From: JBBTDV01 sp038042605
Lineage (GTDB): Bacteria; Bdellovibrionota; UBA1018
Length of the DNA stretch: 64,000 bases
Direction of reading: 5' to 3'
Assembly: GCA_964358645.1 (NCBI GenBank)
Contig: CAYHPW010000004.1
Location: 1 to 64,000 of the forward strand
Each line of letters opens with the position of its first letter. Position 1 is the first letter of the stretch. The notes under the pieces are model-generated. The model ran no database searches. It worked only from the letters and a program-made list of their open reading frames with translations, and was not told the origin of the DNA. Position numbers and translations under genes: made by a program. Shown here one piece after another: positions 1-10,900 of this stretch.

Positions 1-1943
1 TGTGCGTAATAAATCTGATTTGCCGGGATGATTTCAATATCGGCGGTGACGTTCCATGGGAGTTTTAAAAACACCATAGCCAAAGTAGCTGATAAGCAGG
101 CCAAGCCAACGCGTTTGCATTTTTCAATTGGCCATTGTCTTATGGTTTGGATTTGCTGCAGGAGGTTGCTGGAAATACTTCCTATAATACCATTCTTCGG
201 GATGGTGCTGAAGAGATCGGCATTGCGCAAAGCTACTGTACATTGACTGATAAGTATTCCTAGTAATTCTTTTTTTGAATCCGGGATCATGTTTTTTTCT
301 ACAGATTCCATTGTAAGAAGACCAAGCACTCCTTGGTCATCTTTAAGAATGAATGCCCAGAACGATTGTAATTTGTGGGTGTCGCAATATTCCTTTATCA
401 AGGGCTGGAGCTTCGCATCTTTTGCGACAGCATCAGTCGAGTTAATTGCGATGTCCTTGCCTCCCGCAATAATCTTGGTGTGTAGCGTGCCCAGTTTTTG
501 TATGTCCGGATTTGAAGAGTCAATGGTTTGTTCACCGCTGATTGCCCTGACCTCATAAGTCTCCCTGCCTGGGCGCATACGTGATACGGTGGCTCGCTCA
601 AAAGGGATAATTCCGGAGGAAAGATTAGCGATTGAAAGCAATACAGCATCCACGTCTAGAATCGAACTCAGTTCCTTTGAGATCGAAATTAAAGCGGAGA
701 GTTCCTTGGCTTTGTTTTCAGAAGCAAAAAGTCTCGCGTTTTTTACGAATAAAGCAGCACTGGATGAAAACATCCCTAAATAATTAAGGTCAGATTGTGT
801 AAAGTGCTCAGAGGAGCCTTTTTTGTTTATGATTTGAATGGCGCCGATGCATTCGTCACGTACCAACAAGGGTGTAGAAATCATGGTTCTAGTGACATAG
901 CCTAATTTATCGTCAACCTCGTGGCTGAAGCGTGGATCGTGTGTGCAATCTTCCACGATGCTTCCTTTTTTATTCTGTATTACCCAGCCGATAATTCCTT
1001 GGCCACGGATGAGTTTTAATCCAGTGACCTTGTCTTTAGTCGGACCGACCGCGAATTTACATTCAATCTCGTCACCAGTGTCGTCTGTGAGCCAGATGGA
1101 TCCAACATCAGCGCTTAAAAGCTCAATGGCCTTTTCAAGAACTATCTGCAAGAGCTTATCCAGTTCCATGGTGGAGCTGAAACCTTCATGTAGATGTTGA
1201 AAAGTCTCGAGACGATTTAATAAAATCTCCTGTTTTTGCATGCTGAGCGTGGTTTTGATGTGCATCGCTGCCGGTGTGCATATGTCTTCCAAAAGGCTTT
1301 TATCAGCCTCGGTGAAGCATGGTTCCTTTGAGGTTTTATTGACCACTTCGATGCAGCCAAGCACTTCGCCGTCATGATAAAGAGGCACTGCGATGATAGA
1401 GTGTGTAATGAATCCATCCGGCCCTACTTTTGATGAAAAGCGCTCATCACTTTGTGCATCCGAAACCAGGGAGGATGAATTTTTTTCAATCACCCAACCC
1501 ACGATTCCTTTCCCCGGCGGGAGTGATACGCCAACCAAAGTAGCGCTGCCTGGTCCGATGGCCACTGTGCAGACATTGGCGTTTTTCTCGGAGTCAACGA
1601 GCCAGAGACTCCCTGCCTGGGCATCAAGTGTCTTGGTTATTGTTTCAAGCAGGCCTTTAAGAAGTGGTTTGAGGTCTTTTCTTGCATCCTGAAAAAGATC
1701 ATTGATCCGTCTATAAGTGAGCAGGCGTTTACGAAGATTGTTTTCAACATCAGATTCTTCTGAAGCGGTAGACTGTGTCTGAATAGTTGGCTTGGTATCG
1801 TTTTGAAGAGCTGAGCCCGAATGAATAGTGACTTGCTTCTTCTTTCGTTGGAAAGAAATGATTTTCGCTTGCTCTTGCTCCTGTTCCTGCTCTTGCTCTG
1901 CCGGTGCTGGTGCTGGATTAGAAGAGTTTCTTGATGACGACAT
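1..1943 (-). CDS. Multi-GAF sensor protein fused to a HlyD-like membrane-fusion part (3' end outside window)
   Basis: The frame is open from an ATG at 1943 to the left edge, so at least 647 residues are encoded and the stop lies outside. The first ~75 residues are charged low-complexity sequence rich in E/Q and K. Three GAF-like domains follow at about residues 80-225, 255-385 and 420-560. The first two contain GKGIVGWVIEKN and GQGIIGWVIQNK, the typical GAF core. A hydrophobic segment at about 610-627 precedes VTADIEIIPANQIYYA, which resembles the first beta-strand of HlyD/RND adaptors. I infer a cytoplasmic GAF sensor joined through one membrane helix to a periplasmic adaptor part. It lies 73 bp downstream of the HlyD gene and probably belongs to the same operon. 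The ligand is unknown. Confidence 0.8.
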   Translation of the reverse strand, partial: MSSSRNSSNPAPAPAEQEQEQEQEQAKIISFQRKKKQVTIHSGSALQNDTKPTIQTQSTASEESDVENNLRKRLLTYRRINDLFQDARKDLKPLLKGLLETITKTLDAQAGSLWLVDSEKNANVCTVAIGPGSATLVGVSLPPGKGIVGWVIEKNSSSLVSDAQSDERFSSKVGPDGFITHSIIAVPLYHDGEVLGCIEVVNKTSKEPCFTEADKSLLEDICTPAAMHIKTTLSMQKQEILLNRLETFQHLHEGFSSTMELDKLLQIVLEKAIELLSADVGSIWLTDDTGDEIECKFAVGPTKDKVTGLKLIRGQGIIGWVIQNKKGSIVEDCTHDPRFSHEVDDKLGYVTRTMISTPLLVRDECIGAIQIINKKGSSEHFTQSDLNYLGMFSSSAALFVKNARLFASENKAKELSALISISKELSSILDVDAVLLSIANLSSGIIPFERATVSRMRPGRETYEVRAISGEQTIDSSNPDIQKLGTLHTKIIAGGKDIAINSTDAVAKDAKLQPLIKEYCDTHKLQSFWAFILKDDQGVLGLLTMESVEKNMIPDSKKELLGILISQCTVALRNADLFSTIPKNGIIGSISSNLLQQIQTIRQWPIEKCKRVGLACLSATLAMVFLKLPWNVTADIEIIPANQIYYA

Positions 1944-2016
1944 AGGAATACCCTACTAATCATATCGGTTTAATCCGTCAAAACTTTAGCGGTTTTATAA
2001 ATGCTGTTTATAAATG

Positions 2017-2745
2017 CTAGTATTCGATCGTGACAATCAATCCAGGCCTGAGCTCGTAGGCACCATCTGATAACTTTCTATTCTTGATCGTCGCACGCAC
2101 CTTGATGGTACCGCTGCCAGGATCCACAATCGGAGATATAAAGCTAACGGTTGCTTTCAGTACCTGTTCGGTTTTCTGATCCGTTTTCAACGTAACTTCT
2201 TGGCTGGTTGAAAATTTTTTAATATCCGCCGGTTCGACATAAACATCGACATATAGATCCTCGAGCTGAACAATATCAAAGAGCTTATCGCCGCTTGAGA
2301 TCGTATCACCACGGTTATGATACCGTTTTGCTACCACACCAGAAATAGACGCTGTGATTTGTTTATTGGATAATGAAATTTTCTTCATTTCGTAGACTGA
2401 TTTCTTTTTAAGATAATCATTTTTGATCTTTGTCATTTCCTCTTTTGAAATATATTTGCCGATTTTTTTTGAATTTTTATAAGATTCCTCTGCTGTGACG
2501 AACTCTATGCGTGCTGACTCAATATCGAGTTTCTCCTGTTGATCATCGATCACAGCCAACAAATCACCTTTTTGGACAGCCTTGCCCTCCTCGACAGCAA
2601 TCGAAGTTAACTCCCCCTGGCTGCGTGCTTTTATTAAAACTGATCTCTCTCCCATGATTACGCCTGAGACCAGACCAGCACGAGCCAAACAGATCGTTAG
2701 CCACACGGCAGTTAATATTAAAACAACCGTCTTTGTTTTCTCCAC
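2017..2745 (-). CDS. HlyD/RND-type periplasmic adaptor (membrane fusion protein)
   Basis: A 242-residue protein with an N-terminal signal anchor (about residues 7-28). A barrel-sandwich/lipoyl half-motif follows (ARSQGELTSIAVEEGKAVQKGD, about 41-62), then a short alpha-hairpin (about 75-125) and the second lipoyl half (ITASISGVVAKRYHNRGDTI, about 130-150). The C-terminal beta-barrel has the usual VDPGSGTIKVRATI stretch. It is short for the family, mainly because of the short hairpin. The start is GTG, with AAAGGAG about 7 nt upstream, 12 bp after the stop of the M50 fusion gene, so the two are probably co-translated. Adaptors of this family bridge an inner-membrane exporter and a TolC channel. 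The exporter partner here is probably the M50 fusion protein. Confidence 0.85.
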   Translation of the reverse strand: MEKTKTVVLILTAVWLTICLARAGLVSGVIMGERSVLIKARSQGELTSIAVEEGKAVQKGDLLAVIDDQQEKLDIESARIEFVTAEESYKNSKKIGKYISKEEMTKIKNDYLKKKSVYEMKKISLSNKQITASISGVVAKRYHNRGDTISSGDKLFDIVQLEDLYVDVYVEPADIKKFSTSQEVTLKTDQKTEQVLKATVSFISPIVDPGSGTIKVRATIKNRKLSDGAYELRPGLIVTIEY

Positions 2746-2757
2746 TCAGTTGCTCCT

Positions 2758-4881
2758 TTAAAAAAACAAATCCGCTCTGAAAAAACTAGCCAGTTTCCTT
2801 GTAGCCTGGCGTACAAACGATGCACTGTTCCCTTGAATTTTCGCCTCGCCTTTCATGCCAGGCCTTAACTCTCCCGGATTATCAATCAGGATCTCGGCCA
2901 GGTAACTCCGCTCTTTAGGATTTTTTGGATTAGGTTGCCCCTGCACCCTAACCTTTTGAACCAGGCCCTTATAAGTTTTTAAAGGGCCAAACTTAAGACG
3001 GAACTTCGCCGGACTCCCCTCATGAATATAATGCACCTGGGCTTCTGAAACTTCAATCACTGCCTTGACTTTGGCTGTACCTACTGCTCTACAAACTTCA
3101 TCCCCTTTTTTGAAATACATATTTGTTTTTTTAATCTGGTCTTCACATGAAAGGGATGCTCCGATTGATTCGCCTGCCTCATAACTCAAATCCAGTGCCT
3201 GTACTTTTTTAGTTTTAAGCTCAAACTCAGCTTTCTTGGCGCCTAACTCTTTTTGAAGCGCAGGAAGCTGCGAATCCCCCTCGACCATTGCTTTACGAAT
3301 CCGATATTCCAGTTTGCTAACAGCATAACCGGCGACCTTTCTATCGGTTTCTACTGAGGGGTTTTCAAGTTCTGCTATTACAGTTCCAGGCTTCAACAAG
3401 GAACCATCCGGGATTTTGAATCGCCTTATCACCCCCGGGGTGGTTGCCCTGATCGGCCTGACAAAGGACGGCTGCAATTCGCAATCACCTGGCACCGGAT
3501 AGGGCAAAGGAATAAAAGTCAAACCTAACGCAACAACAGCGCCGATCCCAAAACGGATCTTGACTTCCCTTCTCTGCAGCAGCTCTTTGATAAAACCGCG
3601 TTTACTCATGTACCAGCTTGCCATGAATTTTGCGGATGTTTTTACATGGCCACCGAATAGTTTCCAGGCAATCCAAAAAGATACGAGAACACCCGTGGCG
3701 TGGAGTGAATCAATCAAAAAACCACGCGCAAGGAAAAACAACCCCAATGTCATGCTGCCGATCCAAAAAGCACTTAAAACACCGTAGATGAGATAGATTC
3801 TCTTTTCGCGCGAACTTGCCTCAAATTCCTCACCACTCATCCGAAAGATATACTTGGACGCCAGGTACTGAACATATTTAGAAGCATTTTCACGTAGGTT
3901 TGGGAGTTCCAAAAAATCAGATAAAAGATAATAACCATCGAGCTTGATGAGCGGATTGAAATTTGCCAGCACAGTTGAAGCCGTGCAAATCGTCACGACC
4001 TGGAAACTCAACGTATTAATAAAAGTCAATGGATTGGTCATCACCCAAATCAAGGCAAAAATCGATCCGACCCAGAGCTCGATAAATGCTCCGGCTACTG
4101 TCACCATCACCTGTTTCCATTTCTTATCAAAAAGCCAGGCATCATTGACATTGGCATAGAAGCATGGCTGGAAAAACAGGAGCAAAAGACCCAGCTCATG
4201 GACCTCTCCTCCATAATATTTACAAGTCAGCCCATGGCCAAGCTCGTGAATCGCGATCGTAAGATAGACCGTCACCCAAAGGGCAAACAGGCCCAAAAAA
4301 GATTGCTGGCTGAAAGAAAAAATATTTCTCACGCCATCATGAAACTCACTGAAATTAACTGAAATCAAAACGAACATTCCCACGATACAGAGCGTGGCAA
4401 ACCAAAAAAACAACTTGGTCCAGAAAAACTGAATATGAGGGATGACACGATTAAAAAACTTATCCGGATCCACCAGTGGGAACCGTTTGTACATGAGTGA
4501 ACCCTTTTTTGCTAACAATTGACTCGAGCGCATCTCTTTCATTTTTTCAACTAAAAGGATGTTTTGTTCTTTCTTTGGCTTTTCAAGAAGATGGATCCCG
4601 CTCAGGCTCTCCTTGAAATTTCGCAGATCTTGCAAACTTAGCTCAAGGCCTGGGTTTTCCTTGTGATATCGATCCATCAAATCAGCCATGGTCCCGGAGC
4701 CATCAAAAAGCGCAATAATCCGCCACTCACTCTCGTCAAAACGGAAATACTCGTTCTTGATCGGATCTTTCACGACATACGTCACCTTCTCGCTTTGAAT
4801 CTGCCTGGTGACCTTGAGATCCGCCCTTAGCGACGGAAACTTCCGGATTTCTTCGTCAGTGCGGATTTTGTTTGTGACCAC
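2758..4881 (-). CDS. PqqD-like / M50 metallopeptidase / HlyD fusion protein
   Basis: This 707-residue membrane protein has three parts. Residues ~15-100 resemble a PqqD-like peptide-recognition domain (YVVKDPIKNEYFRFDESEW, then LFDGSGTMADLM). Residues ~150-470 are multi-pass membrane with an M50 zinc site, HELGHG near residue 212, and the second M50 motif NPLIKLDGYY near 315. The C-terminal part (~475-700) is a HlyD/lipoyl adaptor (ATTPGVIRRFKIPDGSLLKPG). The family is usually named putative peptide zinc metalloprotease and accompanies peptide or protein export. The start is GTG with a weak ribosome site. It is the first gene of a probable three-gene operon and is divergent from a TolC gene. 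Whether it cleaves, transports or only scaffolds cannot be told from sequence. Confidence 0.85.
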   Translation of the reverse strand: MVTNKIRTDEEIRKFPSLRADLKVTRQIQSEKVTYVVKDPIKNEYFRFDESEWRIIALFDGSGTMADLMDRYHKENPGLELSLQDLRNFKESLSGIHLLEKPKKEQNILLVEKMKEMRSSQLLAKKGSLMYKRFPLVDPDKFFNRVIPHIQFFWTKLFFWFATLCIVGMFVLISVNFSEFHDGVRNIFSFSQQSFLGLFALWVTVYLTIAIHELGHGLTCKYYGGEVHELGLLLLFFQPCFYANVNDAWLFDKKWKQVMVTVAGAFIELWVGSIFALIWVMTNPLTFINTLSFQVVTICTASTVLANFNPLIKLDGYYLLSDFLELPNLRENASKYVQYLASKYIFRMSGEEFEASSREKRIYLIYGVLSAFWIGSMTLGLFFLARGFLIDSLHATGVLVSFWIAWKLFGGHVKTSAKFMASWYMSKRGFIKELLQRREVKIRFGIGAVVALGLTFIPLPYPVPGDCELQPSFVRPIRATTPGVIRRFKIPDGSLLKPGTVIAELENPSVETDRKVAGYAVSKLEYRIRKAMVEGDSQLPALQKELGAKKAEFELKTKKVQALDLSYEAGESIGASLSCEDQIKKTNMYFKKGDEVCRAVGTAKVKAVIEVSEAQVHYIHEGSPAKFRLKFGPLKTYKGLVQKVRVQGQPNPKNPKERSYLAEILIDNPGELRPGMKGEAKIQGNSASFVRQATRKLASFFRADLFF

Positions 4882-4987
4882 TTATACTTTTCGTCAGATT
4901 CATGCCTTTTATATATTTAAAATCCAGTCAAAGCTTTGACACCCTTAAGCGGTTTTGCACACGCATATGTCGTGATAAACTCTAAGA

Positions 4988-6484
4988 ATGTGCCGCATCA
5001 AGCAAGCTCACTTATTGGCTATCATCTTGATTTTCTTTTCCAAACCAACATGCCTCTTTGCCGCACCAATGGGACCACTAGACGCGGCCAGACTCAGCTT
5101 GGAACATAACCTTGGGCTTAAGGTTTCAAAAATTTCCAGGGACGAGAAAGAAGGCTTACTAACAAAGGCCTATGGCAAATTTGATTGGACTGCTAGTTTA
5201 AGCTCACAATACGATTACTCAAAAACACCTTCTACAACTTCACTTACCGAATCCAACTCAAGCTCTGCGGACATTAGCCGTGTGCTGGCTCATGCGGCTT
5301 CACTTAAAAAGACGTTTCAGTTCGGGACAGAATTGGAGATCCCGTATTCATACAGCAGGACTTTCAGCAACAGTACATCAACTTTATTTAATCCAGCATA
5401 TGAACCATCATTTGGGTTCAAGTTAAGCCAACCGCTCCTCTATAGCCTAACACCCAGTTACTTCACCAAGGACCTTGGTCTAGCTCATTTGAATCAGAAA
5501 ATAGCGGAGCAGGAACACGATGAAAAAATAAACGATACCATTCTAAAGACCATGCAACTCTACTGGGAAACAATCCAGGCCTCCGAAAGCCTGAGGATTA
5601 AAAAAGCTTCATTTGAAAATGCTGAAAAAAACTTGGAATTTGCTAAAGCTAAACGCTCAGTGGGACGGGCATCATTGACTGATTTGCTGGAAGCACAAGC
5701 CCAGACTGCAAAGCAAAATGAGGCTGTTTTAAGGGCACAAGATGCTTTTGAATCAAAAAAGGCGGAGTTTGTACTTCAAACTTTTGGAAAAATCCAAGAT
5801 AAGGCCAAGAACCATGAACCATTGGAACTTGACAGCCGTTTCCCTGAAATCAAAGTACAGGACAAGCCAGAGAAAATATTACTTAAGGAAGCCCTTCACA
5901 CACGGCCTGAATCCCGAAAAATCGCACTCTCAATAACTAAAGCCGAAATCGAACGAAACGCGGCTAACATGGACCGACTCCCAAAAATTACTTTAGAAGG
6001 CGAATCCACCGCACGCGGACTGGCATTAAACTCAAGCACAGCACACAAAGATGTCTTTAATGGGCAATTTACATCATGGGGTGCTTCCATTACCGTAGAA
6101 CAACCCGTCTTTGCATATGCCGCAAGAGGTGCCTATAAAACAAAGGCTCTGCGACTAGAGCAAGAAGAAATCAAACGTGAACAAAACGCCAGGGATGTTG
6201 AGCTGGAATTAAGAAAATATTTAAGGGAACTCCAAACCGAATGGCAACGGGTCAATGCTCTATCCAAAGCCGCTGAAGCCCAGGCAATGGCTTTCGAAGG
6301 CAAGTCAGCCGAATATAAGATTGGCAGAATCTCCACTTTCGACCTCAACAGAACCCTGGAAGCGAAGGAACAAGCCGAACTTGATCTTTTAGGCGCCCGA
6401 GTAGCACTTCAAAATGCCAATTACCGCCTTAAGACGGCTCAAGGAACATTGCTGCGGGATCTTGGTATTATTGAAGAAAAATAG
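4988..6484 (+). CDS. TolC-type outer-membrane efflux/secretion channel 1
   Basis: A 498-residue protein with a signal peptide (hydrophobic stretch ~8-25, cleavage probably near FAAP). The body is long and alpha-helical in the two-fold repeat pattern of outer-membrane factor (OEP/TolC) proteins, including LKTMQLYWETIQASESLRIKKASFENAEKNLEFAK-like helices and a second repeat near residues 400-480 (AEAQAMAFEGKSAEYKIGRISTFDLN). The length fits the family. It diverges from the M50 fusion gene, and its last 46 bp overlap the 3' end of the oppositely oriented second channel gene. It probably forms the outer-membrane exit for the adjacent HlyD adaptors. Confidence 0.88.
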   Translation: MCRIKQAHLLAIILIFFSKPTCLFAAPMGPLDAARLSLEHNLGLKVSKISRDEKEGLLTKAYGKFDWTASLSSQYDYSKTPSTTSLTESNSSSADISRVLAHAASLKKTFQFGTELEIPYSYSRTFSNSTSTLFNPAYEPSFGFKLSQPLLYSLTPSYFTKDLGLAHLNQKIAEQEHDEKINDTILKTMQLYWETIQASESLRIKKASFENAEKNLEFAKAKRSVGRASLTDLLEAQAQTAKQNEAVLRAQDAFESKKAEFVLQTFGKIQDKAKNHEPLELDSRFPEIKVQDKPEKILLKEALHTRPESRKIALSITKAEIERNAANMDRLPKITLEGESTARGLALNSSTAHKDVFNGQFTSWGASITVEQPVFAYAARGAYKTKALRLEQEEIKREQNARDVELELRKYLRELQTEWQRVNALSKAAEAQAMAFEGKSAEYKIGRISTFDLNRTLEAKEQAELDLLGARVALQNANYRLKTAQGTLLRDLGIIEEK

Positions 6485-7944
6485 GTCTTAGCCTTTTCGC
6501 TGAATTTGCCATTAAGAGCGGCTAAACTAGCATTTTCTTTTTGCGACTTTAAACTCTCATCGACTCTGGATTCCTCGACGGACTTCACTTCGTCAGATGC
6601 GTCGTTGTATTCAAGCAAGGATATCTTCCCTGACAAATAAAATGCTTTTTTGGCTAGCTCTATATCCTTTGCCTTCGTTAAACGGTTTTCAAGTACTTCC
6701 AGAATATTCCTGGAGAACCGTAACGTGTTTTGTTTTTTATCAACATCGGATTGCAATATTGATTTGGCCTCTGTAAGCGTCATTTCTTTTTTTTCACGTA
6801 GCGCTTTGGTCCTCCGGATTTCACCACGTGCTGCTTCATTGCCGATTGGTATTTCAAGCTCAAACATCACGTTCCATGGCGGGAACTTAAACACGGCGGC
6901 ATCTCGCATGGCGGACCCAGCGTTGATGGATAGTCCGGAGCTGGAAAACCCGGCTATAAAATCAAGCCTTGGCAAAATTTTAAGCTGCGCGGAACGCACT
7001 TCTATCTGTGCTTCATCGATCTCAAAACCAAGTCTTATAATCTTTGTGTTCTTTTTCTCTGCCAACTCCGCCTCTGCACTCTTGTTGAGCGTGGGCACGG
7101 TCCAATTGTGTAGATTTAGGGGCTCTTTCAAAGGTGAAACAGATTTCCCGAGCTTTTCCCTGGCCTCGATCTCCTCCCGCTCCAAAGTGGCCAGACGTGC
7201 CTTAGCTGCCTCTAATTTCGCCAAAGCTTGAAGAACATCAGTCCTGCTTTTTTTACCGGCTTTATATTTTGCTTCTTCAGTCTCCATCATCCATCCAGCG
7301 CTAGAAAGCTTGTCTTTTTGAATCTTGATCTTTTGAACATATGCCAGCCACTCGTAATACTGAATCATGGTGGCTTCGCCTTGCTGATCAACGGTCTCGA
7401 GAAAATCCCAAAGGTATCGACTGGACTTTACATTGGCCGCCACTTCACGCACGGTATTTACTTCAGCTCCCCTATCCCGGAGAATGGGCTGGGTAATTTT
7501 AAATTGAGTCCCGCTTTGCCAATACTTGTTTACAGAAGTGGACACTTGATCGGTGGTATCACGAACAAAACTAAGACTTGCCTCGCCCTCGGTACCGTAG
7601 CGGATCTTGCTCTTCACTCCAAGCGACAACCCCGCTGAGGTGGTCACAGGAGCAAATTCTTCACCAATGGAATTAGAAAGCAGGCGATCTCGATTGTAAA
7701 AAGTCTTCGCCGTGGCATGGATATCAAAATCCAGGTGAGAGCTTATCTGCTCCGCCTGAGCGATCTCAAAATCCAAAAGCGCCAATCTCACCTTTGGATT
7801 GTTTTTGAGCATCATCTCTAGAGCAAGATCCGGAGTGAGAACTATCGATGCTGAAAAGGCTTGGCTTCCCACAAAAGTAAGAAGCCAAGCAATCACGATA
7901 TAATACAGTTTATCCCGTTCAGCCTTAAGCCGGCGGAGCCCCAT
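6439..7944 (-). CDS. TolC-type outer-membrane channel 2
   Basis: A 501-residue outer-membrane factor. It has a positively charged start and a hydrophobic signal (about 15-32, ending FSAS). The first OEP repeat begins TPDLALEMMLKNNPKVRLALLD. A helical hairpin has the typical AKYKAGKKSRTDVLQALAKLEAAKARL, and the second repeat ends with AFYLSGKISLLEYNDA. Its start lies inside the last 20 bp of the giant repeat-protein gene, so the two are very likely transcribed and translated together. This makes it the best candidate exit channel for that protein. Its 3' end overlaps channel 1 by 46 bp, tail to tail. Confidence 0.88.
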   Translation of the reverse strand: MGLRRLKAERDKLYYIVIAWLLTFVGSQAFSASIVLTPDLALEMMLKNNPKVRLALLDFEIAQAEQISSHLDFDIHATAKTFYNRDRLLSNSIGEEFAPVTTSAGLSLGVKSKIRYGTEGEASLSFVRDTTDQVSTSVNKYWQSGTQFKITQPILRDRGAEVNTVREVAANVKSSRYLWDFLETVDQQGEATMIQYYEWLAYVQKIKIQKDKLSSAGWMMETEEAKYKAGKKSRTDVLQALAKLEAAKARLATLEREEIEAREKLGKSVSPLKEPLNLHNWTVPTLNKSAEAELAEKKNTKIIRLGFEIDEAQIEVRSAQLKILPRLDFIAGFSSSGLSINAGSAMRDAAVFKFPPWNVMFELEIPIGNEAARGEIRRTKALREKKEMTLTEAKSILQSDVDKKQNTLRFSRNILEVLENRLTKAKDIELAKKAFYLSGKISLLEYNDASDEVKSVEESRVDESLKSQKENASLAALNGKFSEKAKTYFSSIIPRSRSNVP

Positions 7945-10900
7945 AGTTTAAAAAGTCAGTCTGATATGGCGGGATCATGGCTGAGCCATTATCGTAATAC
8001 TGTGTCTCTGGCGGCAGCTGGACTTGGATCACGCCTGTTGGGCCTACTTCAACCTGAGAAGGAACAACCTCGTTGGTCCATTGATTGTTAAACGTGATTG
8101 TATTTTCTGCAGTATTGTAGTCCATCCCTTCTGGCAACGTCACTGTCAGCGCACCGTTACCGGCCACCGTATAGTTGACCCCTTCAGGAATATCATTGGG
8201 ATGTAACTCGCCCGGAGGCAACATGAGCGTGCCCGCGTCCGCATTGTATTGGCATCCGTCCGGACAAGGCATCGTCATGGATCCATCAGCGTGGAACTCC
8301 ACTCCTTCTGGAATCATTTCTCCCATATTCACATTTGCATAATCCACCGGCATCGTCATCATCCCGGTGCTCGAGTCAATATTGACTTCAGGAGGAGGCG
8401 TGAAAGTCACCGACCCATCACCGTTATACGAAGACCAATCCGGCCCTTCCATCACATAGGCCGGAGCTGGCTCTCCGATAAAATCAGCGTGTTGCGGCGG
8501 CACACTAAACGATCCGTCCTGATAATATTGAGTTCCAGGAGGAAGCCCAACTTCGAAACTCCCGCTCGGAGAAATCTCGATGTTTGGATGATCCTGCTGG
8601 ACAATCTCGTTGGTCCAATAATTATCAAAGGTCACGGTTTGAGCAGCTGGATCAAATTGACAGCCTTGCGGCAATGTCACCGTATATGCTCCATCGGGCC
8701 CAGAGATCGGATTGAACTCAGATGGAAGTGATGCTGGATCATGAATCGCTCCATCCGGCAACATGAGCGTCCCAGTGGCGGCATTATAGGCCGTACCCTG
8801 CGGAACCTCGACCGTCATCGTGCCGTTTTCATTAAACGTCACGGTTTCTGGGATCTGCAACTCAAAATGAGTTTCCACCGCATCCAATGGCATCGTCATT
8901 GTCCCAGCTTGAGGATCAACCGTGATGTCCGTCGGAGGCTGCCAAGTCACAGAACCATCTGTACTCATGTCAACCCAGGCCGGACCTTCACAAACGTACG
9001 CCGGTGCTGGATTTTCTACAAAATCCGCTTGCTCCGCTGGCACCGTGAATGATCCATCCGTCCCGTATTCAGTGGCAGGGGGTAACATGACTTCAACTTG
9101 ACCGGTGGCTGAAATATCCACTGCTGGATATTCAGTATGAATTACTTCATTGGACCAGTAATTATCAAAATGCACAGACATCGTAGTCGCATCGTAATCC
9201 ACACCTGGCGGTAAAGTTACCGTCACAGCACCGTTAGCCCCAAGCTCAGGAGAAAATGCAGGCGGGATTTCGCTAACATTTTGAATTTCACCAGGAGGCA
9301 AAGTCAATGTTCCATCCACAGCCGAGTAAGTAACGCCGTCAGGAAGCTTATAGTCCATTGTCCCATCATTGTTGAGGGTGACTTCATCTGGAATCTGAGC
9401 ATCAAAATTTTGCTCTAAAACATCCACTGGCATACTCATCGTTCCCGCTACAGCATCAACCGTAATCTCCGCCGGAGGAGTAAATGCAACACCGCCGTCT
9501 ATTGATGACTGAGCAACCCAATCCGGCCCTTCAGCAACATATGTTGGGATTGGATCCTGAGTCACGAAGTCAGCCTGCCCTTCAGGAATCGTCACCGATC
9601 CATCCGGGTAATAAGCGGTTTCAGGCGGAAGATCCACAGTAACTTGGCCAGTAGGAGCAATACTCACCGCGGGGTTTTCCTGCTGGATAACTTCGTTAGT
9701 CCATGTGTTATCGAGGTGTAACTCGCCTTGAGCGGGATCAAATGTCACGCCTGCCGGCATCGTCACCGTTACTACCCCCGAAGCATCCATCTGCGGCATG
9801 AACGTTGGCGGGATCTCAGCTATATTGGTGATCTCACCGGCTGGAATGGTCAGCGTTCCTGCATCAGCATTATAAGCAGTCCCTTGTGGAACCTCGATAT
9901 TCATCGTGCCATCCGGATTTAACGTCACCTCATCCGGGATCTGCGCTTTAAAATGCTCAGTCATGGCTTCGACTGACATGTTCATGGTTCCACCATCAGG
10001 ATTAACTTCTATCCCATCTGGCGGCGTCATCGTGACAGCACCTTGCGCATCAATTTCAACCCAGGCCGGTCCTTCCATCACATAATCCGGAGCTGGCTCT
10101 CCAATGAAATCCGCATGCTCGGTTGGCACGGTAAAACTGCCGTTGTCGTAGTACTCGGTCCCGGGCGGCAGCGAAGCAGTCATCTGCCCATCGGTAGCAA
10201 TCTCAACATTAGGATGTTCGTACTGGACAATCTCGTTGGTCCAATAATTATCAATATTAACCGAACCAGTATCAGCATCGTAATTACAGCCCTGAGGCAA
10301 AGTCACACTGAAGCTCCCATCCGCATTGTATTGAGGATTAAACTCTTGCGGAATTCCTGTCGGGTCATGGATTTCACCCACGGGCATAGTCAACGTTGCG
10401 CTAGCGGCATCGTAAGCAACTCCTGTCGGGACCTCAATCGACATCGTACCATCATTGTTGAATGTGACTTCATCTGGAACTTCACATTTAAAATATTCTT
10501 GCACCGAATCCACGGACATCGAGATGGTTCCTTCAGTCGGATTGACTTGCACATCCGGCGAAGGCGACCACGTCACGGAACCATCCGGGTTAGGCGCCAC
10601 AAACTCCGGTCCTTCAGCCACATAATCAGGCACTGGGTCTGTTAAGAAATCAGCCTGAGCTTCTGGAACCGTAAAAGAACCATCCGCATGATATTCAGTT
10701 GTCGGCGGAAGTTGAGCGACAATAGCGCCTTCAGGTGTGATTTCGACAGATGGATAAGTCTGGTGAGCCATTTCATTGGTCCAATAATTATCAAAATGAA
10801 GTTCGCCAGTCTGCACTTGGTAATCAACACCTTCAGGCAACGTCACTGTAACGGTTCCGTCTGCCGCCATTTGAGGATTAAATGCCGGTGGAATTTCAGC

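Noticed and set aside
4936..4969. TTGACA/CATATG promoter for TolC gene 1
   Set aside because: The -35 box is perfect, but the spacing to any acceptable -10 box is 22 bp or more, so I do not call it.
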